A program made the translations under genes and the position numbers. The notes under the pieces are model-generated. The model was not told the DNA's origin and did no database searches. It was given only the letters and a program-made list of their open reading frames with translations. This document shows, one piece after another, positions 54,608 to 64,000 of a DNA stretch of 64,000 bases. The DNA comes from Arachnopeziza araneosa (lineage: Eukaryota; Ascomycota; Leotiomycetes; Helotiales; Arachnopezizaceae): assembly GCA_003988855.1 (NCBI GenBank), contig QYAI01000005.1, positions 124,001 to 188,000 of the forward strand. Reading direction: 5' to 3'. How positions within the stretch are numbered: position 1 is the stretch's first letter; each line of letters opens with the position of its first letter.

Positions 54608-57070
54608 TCAAATCTCTTTCTTATGCCCATTGGCGCCTTTCTTGCTGTTGATCGGCTTTGACCGTCGAACGACGCACTCTCCAATGATATCATCAGCGTT
54701 CCCACAGGTGTCCCATTCGCCGTTTCCAGCTGATCTAGGAGCCCTGATCACGCCTCTTCCGCCACCTCCAAACACCAGATTACCAGGACGATAGTCAGAA
54801 ACGGTTTCCAGTCTCCTGATTGCTGATCGATGGACTCTGGCATTCGGTGGCATATCCCGAACCTCACCTCGTGGCAGTGGCCTGGTAAAATTAGCACAAG
54901 CTAATCGGAAGCACGTTCACAAATACCATCTGATGGGCTTCCATTTTCCATCCTCCGTCAGATCCAATCTTCGAAATGGCATGTATTCCATTATTCTCCA
55001 GCGGAGGACCGATCCAGCCGGTAAGCCCTGCCCATAACGAAGACAATCATGAAGCTTGCCGTTCGTTGCCGTCTCAATCAGAATCTTCTTGAACTTCGAC
55101 TCGTTTGCCAGTTGGTCTTCCTTTTCGTTGCTCTCTACATCCTTTCCAAGGGTAGGAGAGCCCGACAGCTCGATGGTCGGCATGCCATTTTGCTCCGTCG
55201 GAATCACGTTGTCATCTAAGCATCCCATCTTCTCCATCTTCTCCTCATCAAACTCCAGTCCAGCTCTCTGAGCCTCTCGAACTATCCACACGAGGGGAAT
55301 ATGACTCAGCGGTACCTCGTCTTCAGACTCTAAAGTCCATCCGCCGCCAATATCTGCGTGCGCACCAGGGACTGCAGGTTCTGTAGTTAGCACGATGTAT
55401 ATCTGCTAATTCTTCAAATTTTTGTTAGAGGGAATTAAGGAACTTACACCAAAATTCCTCAATATCTTGTTCGTTTTCATCGCCATCCGATGAGGTATCA
55501 TCATCCCAATCTTCATGTGGCGCTAGCTGTGACGAGCTTACTGAGATATTATCAACTGCAACACTCCCTTCTCGTACATGAGATCCCATCACACTATGGA
55601 AGTCAACGACTGAGATAGAGTTACGTTCCGCCGTCTTACGACTTCGACTTCGTGAATGGCTTCGATATCGAGACGCTGGTCTTTCAACCTCCTCACCGAC
55701 TGACCGACCTCGACCCTCCACATCCAATCCCGGCTGGATATTAAGCCCATTTGATTTAGGTGGCTTGCCTTGTTTGTCTTTTTGGCTTGTCTTGTGGCTG
55801 TAACGTGAAGATTGATGGTGATGAATCCACCCTGAAAGATTTTGCTCAGCAGGTCCTGGTTCATCTTCCTTTGGTGCAGCAATATCTTTTCGTGCATCCA
55901 TTCCATGGCTCACGAGGTCGGCTCGAAACTTGGCCCTTCTCTCGTCAATGCTAACTGCATGCCGAACTATTGTTCTTCTGGTCAGCATTAGATATTAAAT
56001 ATCTTTGAACCCCGACTAGAACATTAAAACTCACTTATTTTAGCGGAACTGATTGCAGAGAACTACAAACTCATTAGCGAAGGAATCCTCATCTGCATAA
56101 GACGATTCAACTTACAGGGATTCGTTTCCGACTCAAGACTGCATTTTCGAATCTGGGAACACTATTCACAGTGTCGAACAAGCCTAAATGTTCAGCTTCA
56201 TGCTAGCGCGTACCGAGGTCTCACTAACCCAAGAATCTCTGGAGGAAAATTAGCAGCTGCTCAATATCTGGAGAGAAAAGCTTACAATCCTTCTTACTGG
56301 CCTAGAGAAGGTCTCTCGAAATGCGACCATGAAATCGTATGCTTTCTTTTCTCTTTCGTGAGCGCCGCTGGTCGACCTGTCGATAGATTTCCATTTTGAA
56401 AATGTCCTCCAAGCAAACTGGATCATCTCTTCGTTTCCATGTGTGATCAGGCCAACCCAGTCGATCATCTCTGCGAGAAAACGTACGGTATAACTACCTC
56501 GAGAGAAGCCGAACATGTAGATATTGTCTCCAGGACTATAATATTTCATGAGGAACTTATATCCTCCTACAACATGAACATCGAAGGATGAGCCCACTGC
56601 ACTGTCTTTTGCTTTCAAATACCAATTCTTCAATTTTGCCAGGGAGCCGGTACTGCTGAGCGAGGTGTTTGCAACGTAGGTTCCAATTCCTGGCTGATAG
56701 TAATGGAATCCTTTTCCAGAATTTCGGTCGAGCATTCGGAATATCTTGAGAATGTTGCTATCGCTCGAGTCTCCGTGAAATTGGTTTCCTAGCGCAGATT
56801 AGAAGAAGACTTCACACAGATTCAAGGCAATATACCAGTGCCATCGAAGCAAAGTACCAATGTTTTCCGCGGCTTTTTCTCTTGTCTATTGCCAAGATTT
56901 GACATGATCATGCTCCCACCGAAGGGCTCTGGTCTCTGGCTCTCTGGCAACTTTTCCATATTGAAATGAGCATGAGGATCCGGGGAGACTGAAAGTCGCC
57001 GAGGGACTGGCTCGCCCAAATGGAGCTCGCGTGGAGGCATCGCCGACGGATTCAAAAATGACGCAGCCAT
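54608..57070 (-). CDS. DUF2235 (Tle1-like) alpha/beta hydrolase
   Basis: Fungal member of the DUF2235 family, relatives of bacterial Tle1 phospholipase effectors. Eight exons (57070-56836, 56788-56286, 56238-56229, 56183-56116, 56062-56035, 55966-55448, 55371-54927, 54881-54608) join in frame to 693 aa. Exon 3 is only 10 nt and exon 5 only 28 nt. Landmarks: RKTLVLCFDGTGNQFHGDSSDSN near the start, the nucleophile elbow GFSRG (172-176, Ser174), FLGLFDTVNSV, SSAKIIRHAVSIDERRAKFR, a Ser/Arg-rich insert, FWFPGAHADIGGGW (Asp461) and PLSHIPLVWIVREAQRAGL. The tail includes PNARVHRSAIRRL and a Gly-rich GNLVFGGGGRGVI. The substrate is unknown; lipid hydrolysis is inferred from Tle1. The start at 57070 was chosen as the first ATG, though 57121 (GTG) is in frame. 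Confidence 0.9.
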
Positions 57071-58424
57071 CTTGTCATCTGTTGAACAACCAAGCTCGTG
57101 AGCCCTGATAGACTGGGTCACAAAAATGGGTGGTGGCAGAGCATAAGTCTTGTACTCTCAACCTGATTTGACTCGCGGTCAAGAGCCAATAGCTCGACGG
57201 CACCAAGCATGGGTAAGCACTGCATTATCTGAAGTCCGAAAGGCTGCCGACAACCAGCGCATGGCGCCACTCCCTCACTGTGACCGAAAGCAGCCTCAGA
57301 AGGCATTTCAGCAGAGGGGCGGCAAGAACGGAGAAGAATTCGACCGTTCGTTCTAGTGATGCGTGTGAAATGGGATATCCTATACTACCTCATGCTCGGA
57401 TCAAAGGCTACTGTTGATTGGGCTATTCGAGGCGAAAGTCCTGCATGTTGCAGATCTCTGGCGAGTGACAACAAACTCGATTTCAAGCTCCCGCTTAACA
57501 CCAGAAGAAAAAGGCGGGCACGCCAGCCACCGGGAGCGGATCGTTGCCGAGAAGCGCAATCTCGAGACTCGTGGAATCTGTCGGGGTCTTTGGAGTGGTG
57601 GCTTGCATTAGCTTGTGAAGCTAAAAGATGCAAACGGGTTGTCTGAGCACTTGCTCCTCTTTTGAAATCTCTTACCGCTTGAGCGACCCAGTGGAAAGGG
57701 CCACCCTGGAGCGGATCGTGCCTTCGGCGGAGATCAGACGCATCTCCCAAGATCATGATTGTGCATCTGATAGAGTTTGGAACCCAATGTTACCAGTCCG
57801 CCGGCTGCGTTGAGAGAGAAGACTTCCGCACTTTTACTTCTTATCTGTCTTCAAGTCAGGAGTAGCTTACATTTGGATATCAACATTTACATCTACTTGA
57901 TCATGATAACAATCCATCACATATCAATGAACAGAGGATTTATCCTCGTTGATTATGTCTTCGGGTATTCTTCAAGCTGTCTCATGGGTAGCACAAATCT
58001 CCTGTGCCTCGGTCACAATAGGCGACTTGCATCTGTATGTTTGCGTTGATCTGCATGATCTAGGATTCAAAGATTTAACCTACCAGGAAACCCGGTTCTG
58101 CTCTTCACTTGCGAGACCTGATTGTGATCTACGCCACTCGATATGAGATCTGCTTGTCTGATAGGAGCCTCAGACGGCACGGCAAAACTGTGCTCTCCAC
58201 ATATTTGGAAATCAAGAACGTATGGCAGCTTCGATCAAATAGCCTTAACCGAATCTTTCAATCGAGGTTGGTGCAGATCCCGCCCGTTTCCTGCCGTGTC
58301 TCCTACATAAACAGCTTCTCAGACATGTGTAGGATTGGTCAGACGAAATGAAAATTTTTACAGGACCTTTGCTTCGGCCATCTCGTGAGGATGCCGTGGC
58401 CTGAATTCGGCAACTCTCGAGTCA
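57071..58424. other. 1.35-kb region without a recognised gene
   Basis: Several overlapping frames of 60-120 codons exist on both strands (for example 57356-57646 and 57385-57756), but none has a motif or consistent splice signals. I see nothing supportable. Confidence 0.45.
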
Positions 58425-59051
58425 TCAGTGTATCCATTTTATAACAATTTGTCGTAGTTGATACAGAGCCAGCCGGTCGATTTCTGTGAACCGTCCAAGT
58501 CCCGTTGGATTCTCCACAAGAGTCCCTTCATCTGCTCCCCGCATTGCAGCCTCAGCAAGCATCCTAGCCACCACAGCATCGACACTGATCCCACCGCCCA
58601 CCATCTTGATGTAAACCTGAAGCACAGTCGACGCACAATTCTCTTCCGTGACCGACACATGATCAGCATACCCATAGTCCCTCAAGTGCGGATCTATCAA
58701 GTGATTATCCAGCACAGCCATGACTTGCGAGTTCTGAACGTCCTCTCGAGCGTGGCAGCCGATGAGGACGAGATTGTGGTTCTGGTCGAAGGTGGGGCCA
58801 TTTTGAAAGAGCGGGATCAGGACGGGTGGCAGGAGGCCGCGCAGCGACGCTGAAATCAGATCGGGATATACGTAGGAAACGAATGCCAGCTGTGGATATA
58901 GCATGTTTCTTCGCACGGCTTCGAAGATGCTGGCTATGACGGTGTCGGTGGTGGGATGAGTAGGACCAGCAACAAAGACGGTTCTGTGGTCTGCTGGCCA
59001 TGAGAATGTCCTTATCAAACTTGCCAGGTTGATCTCGAAGTGGTTTCCAGC
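58425..59051 (-). CDS. DHH-phosphoesterase-like domain with altered motif (3' exon)
   Basis: This open minus-strand stretch encodes about 200 aa resembling the N-terminal half of DHH-family enzymes such as family II pyrophosphatases or exopolyphosphatases. VFVAGPTHPTTDTVIASIFEAV corresponds to the GHxxPDxDS(I) motif. LIGCHAREDVQNSQVMAVLDNHLID is where the DHH motif should be, but here it reads Asp-Asn-His. Then ENCASTVLQVY and RMLAEAAMRGADEGTLVENP. The second (DHHA2) domain is not seen before the stop. The 59018 codon is TTG, not ATG, so the true start must be upstream, probably via an intron into the frame at 59065-59436. The reading frame upstream of 59051 is open to about 59092. Both the fold and the defect are inferred from short motifs. 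Confidence 0.6.
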   Translation of the reverse strand, partial: AGNHFEINLASLIRTFSWPADHRTVFVAGPTHPTTDTVIASIFEAVRRNMLYPQLAFVSYVYPDLISASLRGLLPPVLIPLFQNGPTFDQNHNLVLIGCHAREDVQNSQVMAVLDNHLIDPHLRDYGYADHVSVTEENCASTVLQVYIKMVGGGISVDAVVARMLAEAAMRGADEGTLVENPTGLGRFTEIDRLALYQLRQIVIKWIH

Positions 59052-59064
59052 TTCGACTTTGTGC

Positions 59065-59436
59065 TCAGTCAGTGTCTCTTCTCTCTTCTCTCTTCTCTTT
59101 CTTCACTCGAACAATGCGACCCATTCTGGCTTTGATATTGTCCAACCCTGCCATCAACATTCGCTTTTTCGATCTCTGAGCCAATCGTACTACGTCGGCC
59201 ATCTTCGGAGCGCCGAGCAGGAGTCGCTGCTTTCCGAGCAGCGTGTAGCCCATCTCCTGCCGGGCGTAGCGCAGCAGCGGCGACGGTACTGCCTCGTCCT
59301 CGTCCTTCATTACAGTCTCAATCTCCTGGGAGAGGAGGAAGGTTTTGATGTGGGAGTCATCTGTGAATTGCACGAGTGATGCGTAGGATTTCCAGAGTGT
59401 TGACATTGGAGAGTCCGTTGGAGATGTGGACGACAT
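59065..59436 (-). CDS. Possible 5' exon of the DHH-like gene, or a separate small ORF
   Basis: A 123-residue frame starts with ATG at 59436 (MSSTSPTDSP) in a fair context. It continues with MSTLWKSYASLVQFTDDSHIKTFLLSQEIETVM and ends with a basic Lys/Arg/Glu run. It overlaps and precedes the DHH-like region in a different frame. A splice at 59121-59069, with a non-consensus donor GTCGCA, would join the two frames in phase and give ...IKARM-VEAGNHFEINLASLIRTF, but I cannot confirm it. No family is recognised for this part alone. Confidence 0.35.
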   Translation of the reverse strand: MSSTSPTDSPMSTLWKSYASLVQFTDDSHIKTFLLSQEIETVMKDEDEAVPSPLLRYARQEMGYTLLGKQRLLLGAPKMADVVRLAQRSKKRMLMAGLDNIKARMGRIVRVKKEKREERRDTD

Positions 59437-60772
59437 GTTCAAGATTGTAACCTTTGAATGTCGATGGAAGAAAACGGTTGGAAAGGATGGTGGAGGCGGT
59501 TGAATGTCGATTGACACGTTCGAGCCTTGCTTGGTTTGTGACAGGTACAGATATGTGTAGATAGCTAGATTCACCGGCGCTGCCGCTCTGGACAGCGAGA
59601 GCTGGAAACGCTCTAGGATTCTTATTTCAAAGTCGCTCTTGAAGTTCGACTATAGAGGCCTTGTGAATCATTGTAAGTATTCTCAACATTCACAGGATCA
59701 TTAATCTCACGACAATGCAATACGCCAAATCTAAAGTTGAATCTCTCCAAGCAACCTCAAAAACCAGGTAAGTGGTAGGTGGCAAGCGTCTCGTTATTCA
59801 AGCGACAATCGATATGATCAAACAGCTGCTGTTCACAATCCGGCAACATTCTTAGTACCACGGCCTAGAACAATACCTATGTTGCATATACCTGTGATCT
59901 GTAATGTTTTCTACCGTTCTCTCCTCGCAAGTTGTTTTAACCATTGCAGAGTATGGCCGTCGGTCATCCCGAGGATCAACCGTTTAGCGAGAGAAAGGGG
60001 CGAGTCAATAAGAACAGTGCAAGTCTACCTCAAGTTGATCAAAGCTAGGGGCCTACACGTAACAAAGGAGATAAATAAGAACAATGGGTCCCTATAGAGA
60101 ATAGTAGATGCAGATCAAACTCTTATTCTACGGAACAATGTTGTCCCGAACTGTGCCTGCTTTTATTTTCCACGGGAAAGAATACTCATCTTTTCTCTGT
60201 GCTCTTTGAGATAGAAGGTCATCATCTTCTTTCATTTCAAATCATAAAGAATTCTTGAAGTAAATCATGATCAACTGTATTTTAGAATGACACCTTATAC
60301 TGTTTCGACTGCAGTTTTTAGGTTAACATCTTTAAGTCAAAACTATATCAACTCTCTATACACTTCCAAGGAGATGAACAGTGTAAGTCTCTGAGTAGGC
60401 AACCGACTTTTATTCTACAGAACAGTTTGCAGGCTTGATAGCGGGAGCATCCGTAGATTTAAACACGAGATACAATGCAGGTCTAGGTTGCGTACGCCAA
60501 CCCTGTAAAGTCCAAGGGGAGAATGAATCATAGTATCTCCCTACTTCTTACATAGAGAGTCTACGAAACAAGATGAACCAGATGCAGCCTTGTCTTAGAA
60601 TGTGACTAGAACGTGGAAGTATCGCTTCTTTTGTTTCCGAGCGTTTCCATCCGCAAGCTTCTAGAAACCAACACTTCAAAGAATCTCTCACGCCACATAA
60701 CCTTTTTTTCTTCCACTACAAACCTCAACTCTCATCATCCAGACAACAGAATATTTCCACAAATCGTCCGCC
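59437..60772. other. 1.3-kb intergenic region
   Basis: AT-rich; no gene supported. A 72-codon frame at 59879-60097 has no motif. The last 200 bases, CT-rich, are the probable promoter of the gene at 60773. Confidence 0.45.
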
Positions 60773-61528
60773 ATGAACGTGTCAGACTGCTCGGCAGAGA
60801 GCGAGGACAGCTCCGACTATGCTGCCCCATACGTTAGCGAGATCGTTATTAACAAAGTTCAAGGCCAACCCATCGGTGAGAACGGCTGGCAGTCGATCCG
60901 CTATGATGAGAAGCTTCTCGTCGAGGTCAACTGGGGACTTCAAAAGGAGCTGTCATTCGCAGATCGCTTCAAGGAGATTGGCAGTGGCTACAAGGAGAAG
61001 GACAAGGAGGTTCGCGTTCAAGTTCGCTGGCGCTCCGAGGATGCTGCTCGCGGAGAGAATGAAGAACCGGTTTGGAATGCTGGTCATCGCAGTCTTTCTA
61101 GCTTCGGAACAAACAAAGCCACTTCGAGTGTTGATGCCACTGACGGAGATGGAACCAATAAGAAAAAGCCAGCTCAACACAAGCTCGTCTCCAGCCCACT
61201 TACCCTCGAAGGCCAGCAGATCGGCGCTCTCCTTCCAGTCATGCGCAACCCTGAGCGAATTAAGAAGATTAAGAAAGGAGCCGAGTTCAACATGATCATC
61301 GAGGTGGGCGATATCTGCGAGGTCCTGGAGAAGGTAGCAATTTCATATCGGGGCAAGGATCACTTGGACTACGTGGTCGACAACCTGAGGACGGGAGCGA
61401 GGGTTCTCGTGCCCTGGAGTACATTCTTGAAGGTCGGTTCCAGGGAGGTCTGCGGCTGCCCTAAGCAGTCCTGCCGCTGCGTGTATGAGGAATACGAGAA
61501 GAGTTACACCTTTTCCGGAGGTGTTTGA
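60773..61528 (+). CDS. Hypothetical protein (251 aa)
   Basis: A single exon encodes 251 aa; the start lies in CGTCCGCCATGAACG. The N-terminus is acidic (SAESEDSSDYAAP). The middle has INKVQGQPIGENGWQSIRYDEKLLVEVNWG, FADRFKEIGSGYKEKDKEVRVQVRWRS and a Lys-rich linker (GTNKKKPAQHKL). A C-terminal region (VGDICEVLEKVAISYRGKDHLDYVVDNLRTGARVLVPWSTFLKVG) ends with a Cys cluster CGCPKQSCRCVYEEYEKSYTFSGGV. The cluster C-x-C-x4-C-x-C could bind metal. There is no signal peptide or membrane segment. I recognise no family. The even codon use supports a real gene. Confidence 0.68.
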   Translation: MNVSDCSAESEDSSDYAAPYVSEIVINKVQGQPIGENGWQSIRYDEKLLVEVNWGLQKELSFADRFKEIGSGYKEKDKEVRVQVRWRSEDAARGENEEPVWNAGHRSLSSFGTNKATSSVDATDGDGTNKKKPAQHKLVSSPLTLEGQQIGALLPVMRNPERIKKIKKGAEFNMIIEVGDICEVLEKVAISYRGKDHLDYVVDNLRTGARVLVPWSTFLKVGSREVCGCPKQSCRCVYEEYEKSYTFSGGV

Positions 61529-62670
61529 GCAGATTGTCGATTCTGGGATTCTGTACTCGACATGGGTTTTACTCAGGTAGATAGTCAATAATAAACGCAA
61601 TTGACTTTGCAACTCATATAAATTAGGTTGATTGTCGCTTCTGTGCATGAAAATTGATACTTAACTCCCCTTGGTTCATTGTCTATGCATGAAATTGATA
61701 TTGCACCCAAAAAAGAACTGCGCTAAATGTCGTTTCTTGCATGTAGGACCAATAATCAACAGCACCCAGATTGATTGTGGGTGAGTTCCATCGACTTTAT
61801 ATTCGAATTATTAGTTTCTTATTATGCTTTCTCAAATGTGACAATTAAGCCTTGACGATCTAGATAGATTGTGCATAGGCAAGAACGACTCTGCATCTTA
61901 ATAGAAGCATTGGAATGTCGCTTTGAGACGTGAATAAACCAAAACATTTTTCTTTGAGAATTGTGCATAAATAGTAACGACTAGTGTCAAGCAAGGCAGT
62001 TCTTTAACGTGTGATTTTAGCGACAACAAGAGTCCCTCTCCCACTAAAATTCTTCATCTCGGAAGTAGGAAATTTTCTTTACAAAAATCAATCTATGAAG
62101 TTGAGTCACGCAAGAACATAATTCGCAACATACAAATGAGATGTTGAGCTTCACCCACCAATGTATGAATAGTTGAGACTGGACCAACCGAGAGAGCTGA
62201 GAGGCTGAAATTGAAGCTCTTTGCATGGATGAGCTGCATACTGGGTTAGTCATTAAGAAATGTGAGACTCGTTGATTCATGCAGGTACAGCCTAGCATCT
62301 GTGAGTCAACCTATTGGAAAGCAGTGCGAACGAAAAATCGGGCTGCTCAATTGCGCAGCGAGATTTGGTGCGGAAGCTCGGATACTTCTAACCGCCGAAA
62401 AACTTCACTTTCTCAAGAGGCTCAGGACTCAGCTACTGCTTAGCAAAAAAGTATATAACTCTCTCTGTAGACCCCCTGATTTTCAAATCAACTCAGTCAC
62501 TCCACAATATCTTCAATTCTTCAAGTTACACACTTCTCTCATACTAGAGTCACGTGAAACTTTGATCAAAACTTCGGCCTTAAGCGAGAACTTTGTTTAC
62601 TTTACTAGCTTCACACGACAAACCTCTCTTCCAAGGCAGATCCTAAATTCTCAATCAAACCAAGATCGCC
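61529..62670. other. AT-rich intergenic region with degenerate short repeats
   Basis: No gene is supported. Around 61634-61760 a short unit recurs imperfectly: TGTGCATGAAAATTGATAC (about 61641), CTATGCATGAAATTGATATTG (about 61683) and TGTCGTTTCTTGCATG (about 61728). TTGTGCATA occurs again at about 61869 and 61961. The frame at 62262-62825 overlaps the monooxygenase start and is not convincing. Confidence 0.4.
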
Positions 62671-63885
62671 ATGTCTATCAACTCTCCGGTTCTTATTATG
62701 GGCGGCGGGATCAGCGGTTTAGCCCTCGGTCAAGGCTTGCTGAATGCCAACATCCCTTTCAAGATCCTCGAGCGAGATCCAGCTCTCAACGTTCGTTCTC
62801 AAGGTTATCGAGTCCGCCTCAATGACATCGGAATCTATGCTTTGAAGCAACTTTTGACACCCGAGCTCTATGACCGACTCCAAAAATCCTGTGCCATCCT
62901 GACCACCAAATCGACAGCTCCTCATGTTCGTTTGAATGCTCTTACTGGAGAAAAACTCCAATTCATGTTTGGTAGACCACCGCCAAATATGTCTGGTGAG
63001 GTAGAGCCGCTAGTTGCAGATCGTGGTGTATTGAGAAGTGTGTTGATCAGAGGCTTGGAGGATCATGTATTTTTTGGGAAGGAGTTTAAGGAGTATCGAG
63101 CAACAACCAATGGAGTTGTGGTCAAATTTGCCGACAACAGTGAGGTCGCAGGATCCATTCTCATTGGCTCTGATGGAATAAAGTCTCGTGTCCGGAAACA
63201 GCTTGTACCCGAAAATTATATCCTTGACACGGAAGGACGACTCTTCTATGGAAAGACAATCATAACACCTGAGCTACTGGAACATTTCAATAAGGAGGCC
63301 GCAGGAGGAATGACACTTGTCCAGGATATCTCACAAGATGTCCCAGTCACACTGCTCCTCGAACCCATCTATTTTAAGGAAAATGAGTACCGCAGCGAGC
63401 TCCCAGATGATTACATTTACTGGGTATTCGGCTCCAAGAAAGGTCGTTTCGGAATTGACGATGCCCAACTGCTCAAACTAACCCCGGCCGAAGCCATAGC
63501 TGAAACTCAGAAACTGACAGCACAATGGCATCCCTCCTTCCACGCTCTCTTCGCCATGCAAGACAAAGACCAAACATCCATCCTCCGGATCGATTCCGCG
63601 AAACCGGACCTCCCCATCTGGGAGACCCAGAAATGCGTCACTCTCATTGGAGATGCGGCTCATGCGATGGCCCCTACTGCTGCTGTAGGCTCAGCTACTG
63701 CATTGAGATCTGCGGCTGCACTTGCAAAGGTATTGATTGGGGAAGGGATTACGGTGGAGGGCTTGAAGAGATACGAGGATGAGATGAGGGTTTATGCTGG
63801 AGAGGCTATCACTAATAGCAATTTTGGGGGGAAGATGCTATTTAAGATGCCAGATTTCAAGGATATGAAAGCAGCAGATGCTTGA
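62671..63885 (+). CDS. FAD-dependent monooxygenase
   Basis: A 404-aa single-exon flavoprotein of the PHBH-like class. The dinucleotide-binding GGGISG (11-16) is followed by the acidic end of strand 2 (ILERD). A DRGVLRSVLIRGL stretch, LIGSDGIKSRVRKQLVP (the DG motif) and VTLIGDAAHAMAPTAAVGSATALRSAAALA (the GD motif) occur in order. It is a complete enzyme without signal peptide or C-terminal membrane helix. Its middle region (DISQDVPVTLLLEPIYFKENEY, DDYIYWVFGSKKGRFG) differs from the enzyme at 37490, so the two are not recent duplicates. Substrate unknown; oxidation of aromatic or polyketide compounds is inferred from the class. The start context CAAGATCGCCATGTC is good. Confidence 0.92.
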   Translation: MSINSPVLIMGGGISGLALGQGLLNANIPFKILERDPALNVRSQGYRVRLNDIGIYALKQLLTPELYDRLQKSCAILTTKSTAPHVRLNALTGEKLQFMFGRPPPNMSGEVEPLVADRGVLRSVLIRGLEDHVFFGKEFKEYRATTNGVVVKFADNSEVAGSILIGSDGIKSRVRKQLVPENYILDTEGRLFYGKTIITPELLEHFNKEAAGGMTLVQDISQDVPVTLLLEPIYFKENEYRSELPDDYIYWVFGSKKGRFGIDDAQLLKLTPAEAIAETQKLTAQWHPSFHALFAMQDKDQTSILRIDSAKPDLPIWETQKCVTLIGDAAHAMAPTAAVGSATALRSAAALAKVLIGEGITVEGLKRYEDEMRVYAGEAITNSNFGGKMLFKMPDFKDMKAADA

Positions 63886-64000
63886 ACCGATTCATCTAGC
63901 TAAGACAGAGCAGGCTCACTGTATAGTCTACGAAACACGTAACTCTGGGAGACTCAAACTTGTTTTGGAGTTTAACTTATAGATGAAGATAAAAAACTCG
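63886..64000. other. 3' flank at window end
   Basis: The last 115 bases follow the monooxygenase stop. No gene is seen. Confidence 0.4.

Noticed and set aside
57356..57756. Paired frames of 96 and 123 codons
   Set aside because: Overlap on opposite strands without motif; Arg/Cys-rich composition suggests non-coding.
62262..62825. 187-codon frame overlapping the second monooxygenase start
   Set aside because: Mostly 5' leader plus a shifted reading of the real gene.

Overview
This window is nuclear DNA of a filamentous ascomycete (Pezizomycotina). The evidence is a HET-domain NLR, a Zn2Cys6 regulator, a C2H2 regulator with a fungal-specific domain, DUF6536 and CipC families found in moulds, and many short introns (mostly 41-80 nt) with GTAAGT/GTATGT donors and CTAAC-type branch points. 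Leotiomycetes is my best guess, but the window alone does not prove it. No tRNA, rRNA, CRISPR array or intact transposon was recognised. Spliced gene models were built by hand: each junction keeps frame, and all models end on a stop.

Layout. 1-1.26 kb: no gene seen. 1.26-4.1 kb: a HET/NB-ARC/TPR STAND protein with three nearly identical 126-bp TPR repeats. 5.2 kb: a tiny Cys-rich ORF. 5.8-8.7 kb (-): phospholipase D. 9.2-11.6 kb (-): a DUF6536 membrane protein. 13.3-18.4 kb: an accessory stretch of four lineage-specific genes, three encoding membrane-segment proteins and one a secreted Cys/Thr-rich protein. 19.0 kb: a second tiny Cys protein. 19.6-20.6 kb (-): a pICln-like protein. 22.4-23.1 kb: a CYS-3/MetR-class bZIP. 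23.5-25.3 kb (-): calcineurin A. 26.0-29.8 kb: a small hypothetical protein, an Mmc1-like mitochondrial protein and a WW protein. 30.5-33.1 kb (-): a GH3 beta-glucosidase. 34.2-37.0 kb: a C2H2 regulator.

37.5-41.5 kb: a divergent pair, an FAD monooxygenase and a Zn2Cys6 regulator, sharing a 404-bp promoter with a striking CGG-containing repeat/palindrome. 41.9-43.1 kb (-): a membrane protein. 44.1-48.6 kb: cysteinyl-tRNA synthetase and TRM61 (tRNA m1A58 methyltransferase), divergent from a 154-bp promoter. 48.7-49.5 kb (-): an acyl-protein-thioesterase-like protein whose catalytic triad appears lost. 50.6-51.2 kb: a CipC-like stress protein. 51.6-54.2 kb: an M18 aminopeptidase with an unusually long N-terminal extension. 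54.6-57.1 kb (-): a DUF2235 hydrolase with a 10-nt microexon. 58.4-59.4 kb (-): a DHH-phosphoesterase-like locus with an altered DHH motif. 60.8-61.5 kb: an unknown protein. 62.7-63.9 kb: a second FAD monooxygenase.

Most genes are housekeeping or signalling genes in mixed orientation. The most testable potentially novel units are the monooxygenase/regulator module at 37.5-41.5 kb, the accessory stretch at 13.3-18.4 kb, and the probable pseudoenzymes at 48.7 and 58.4 kb.
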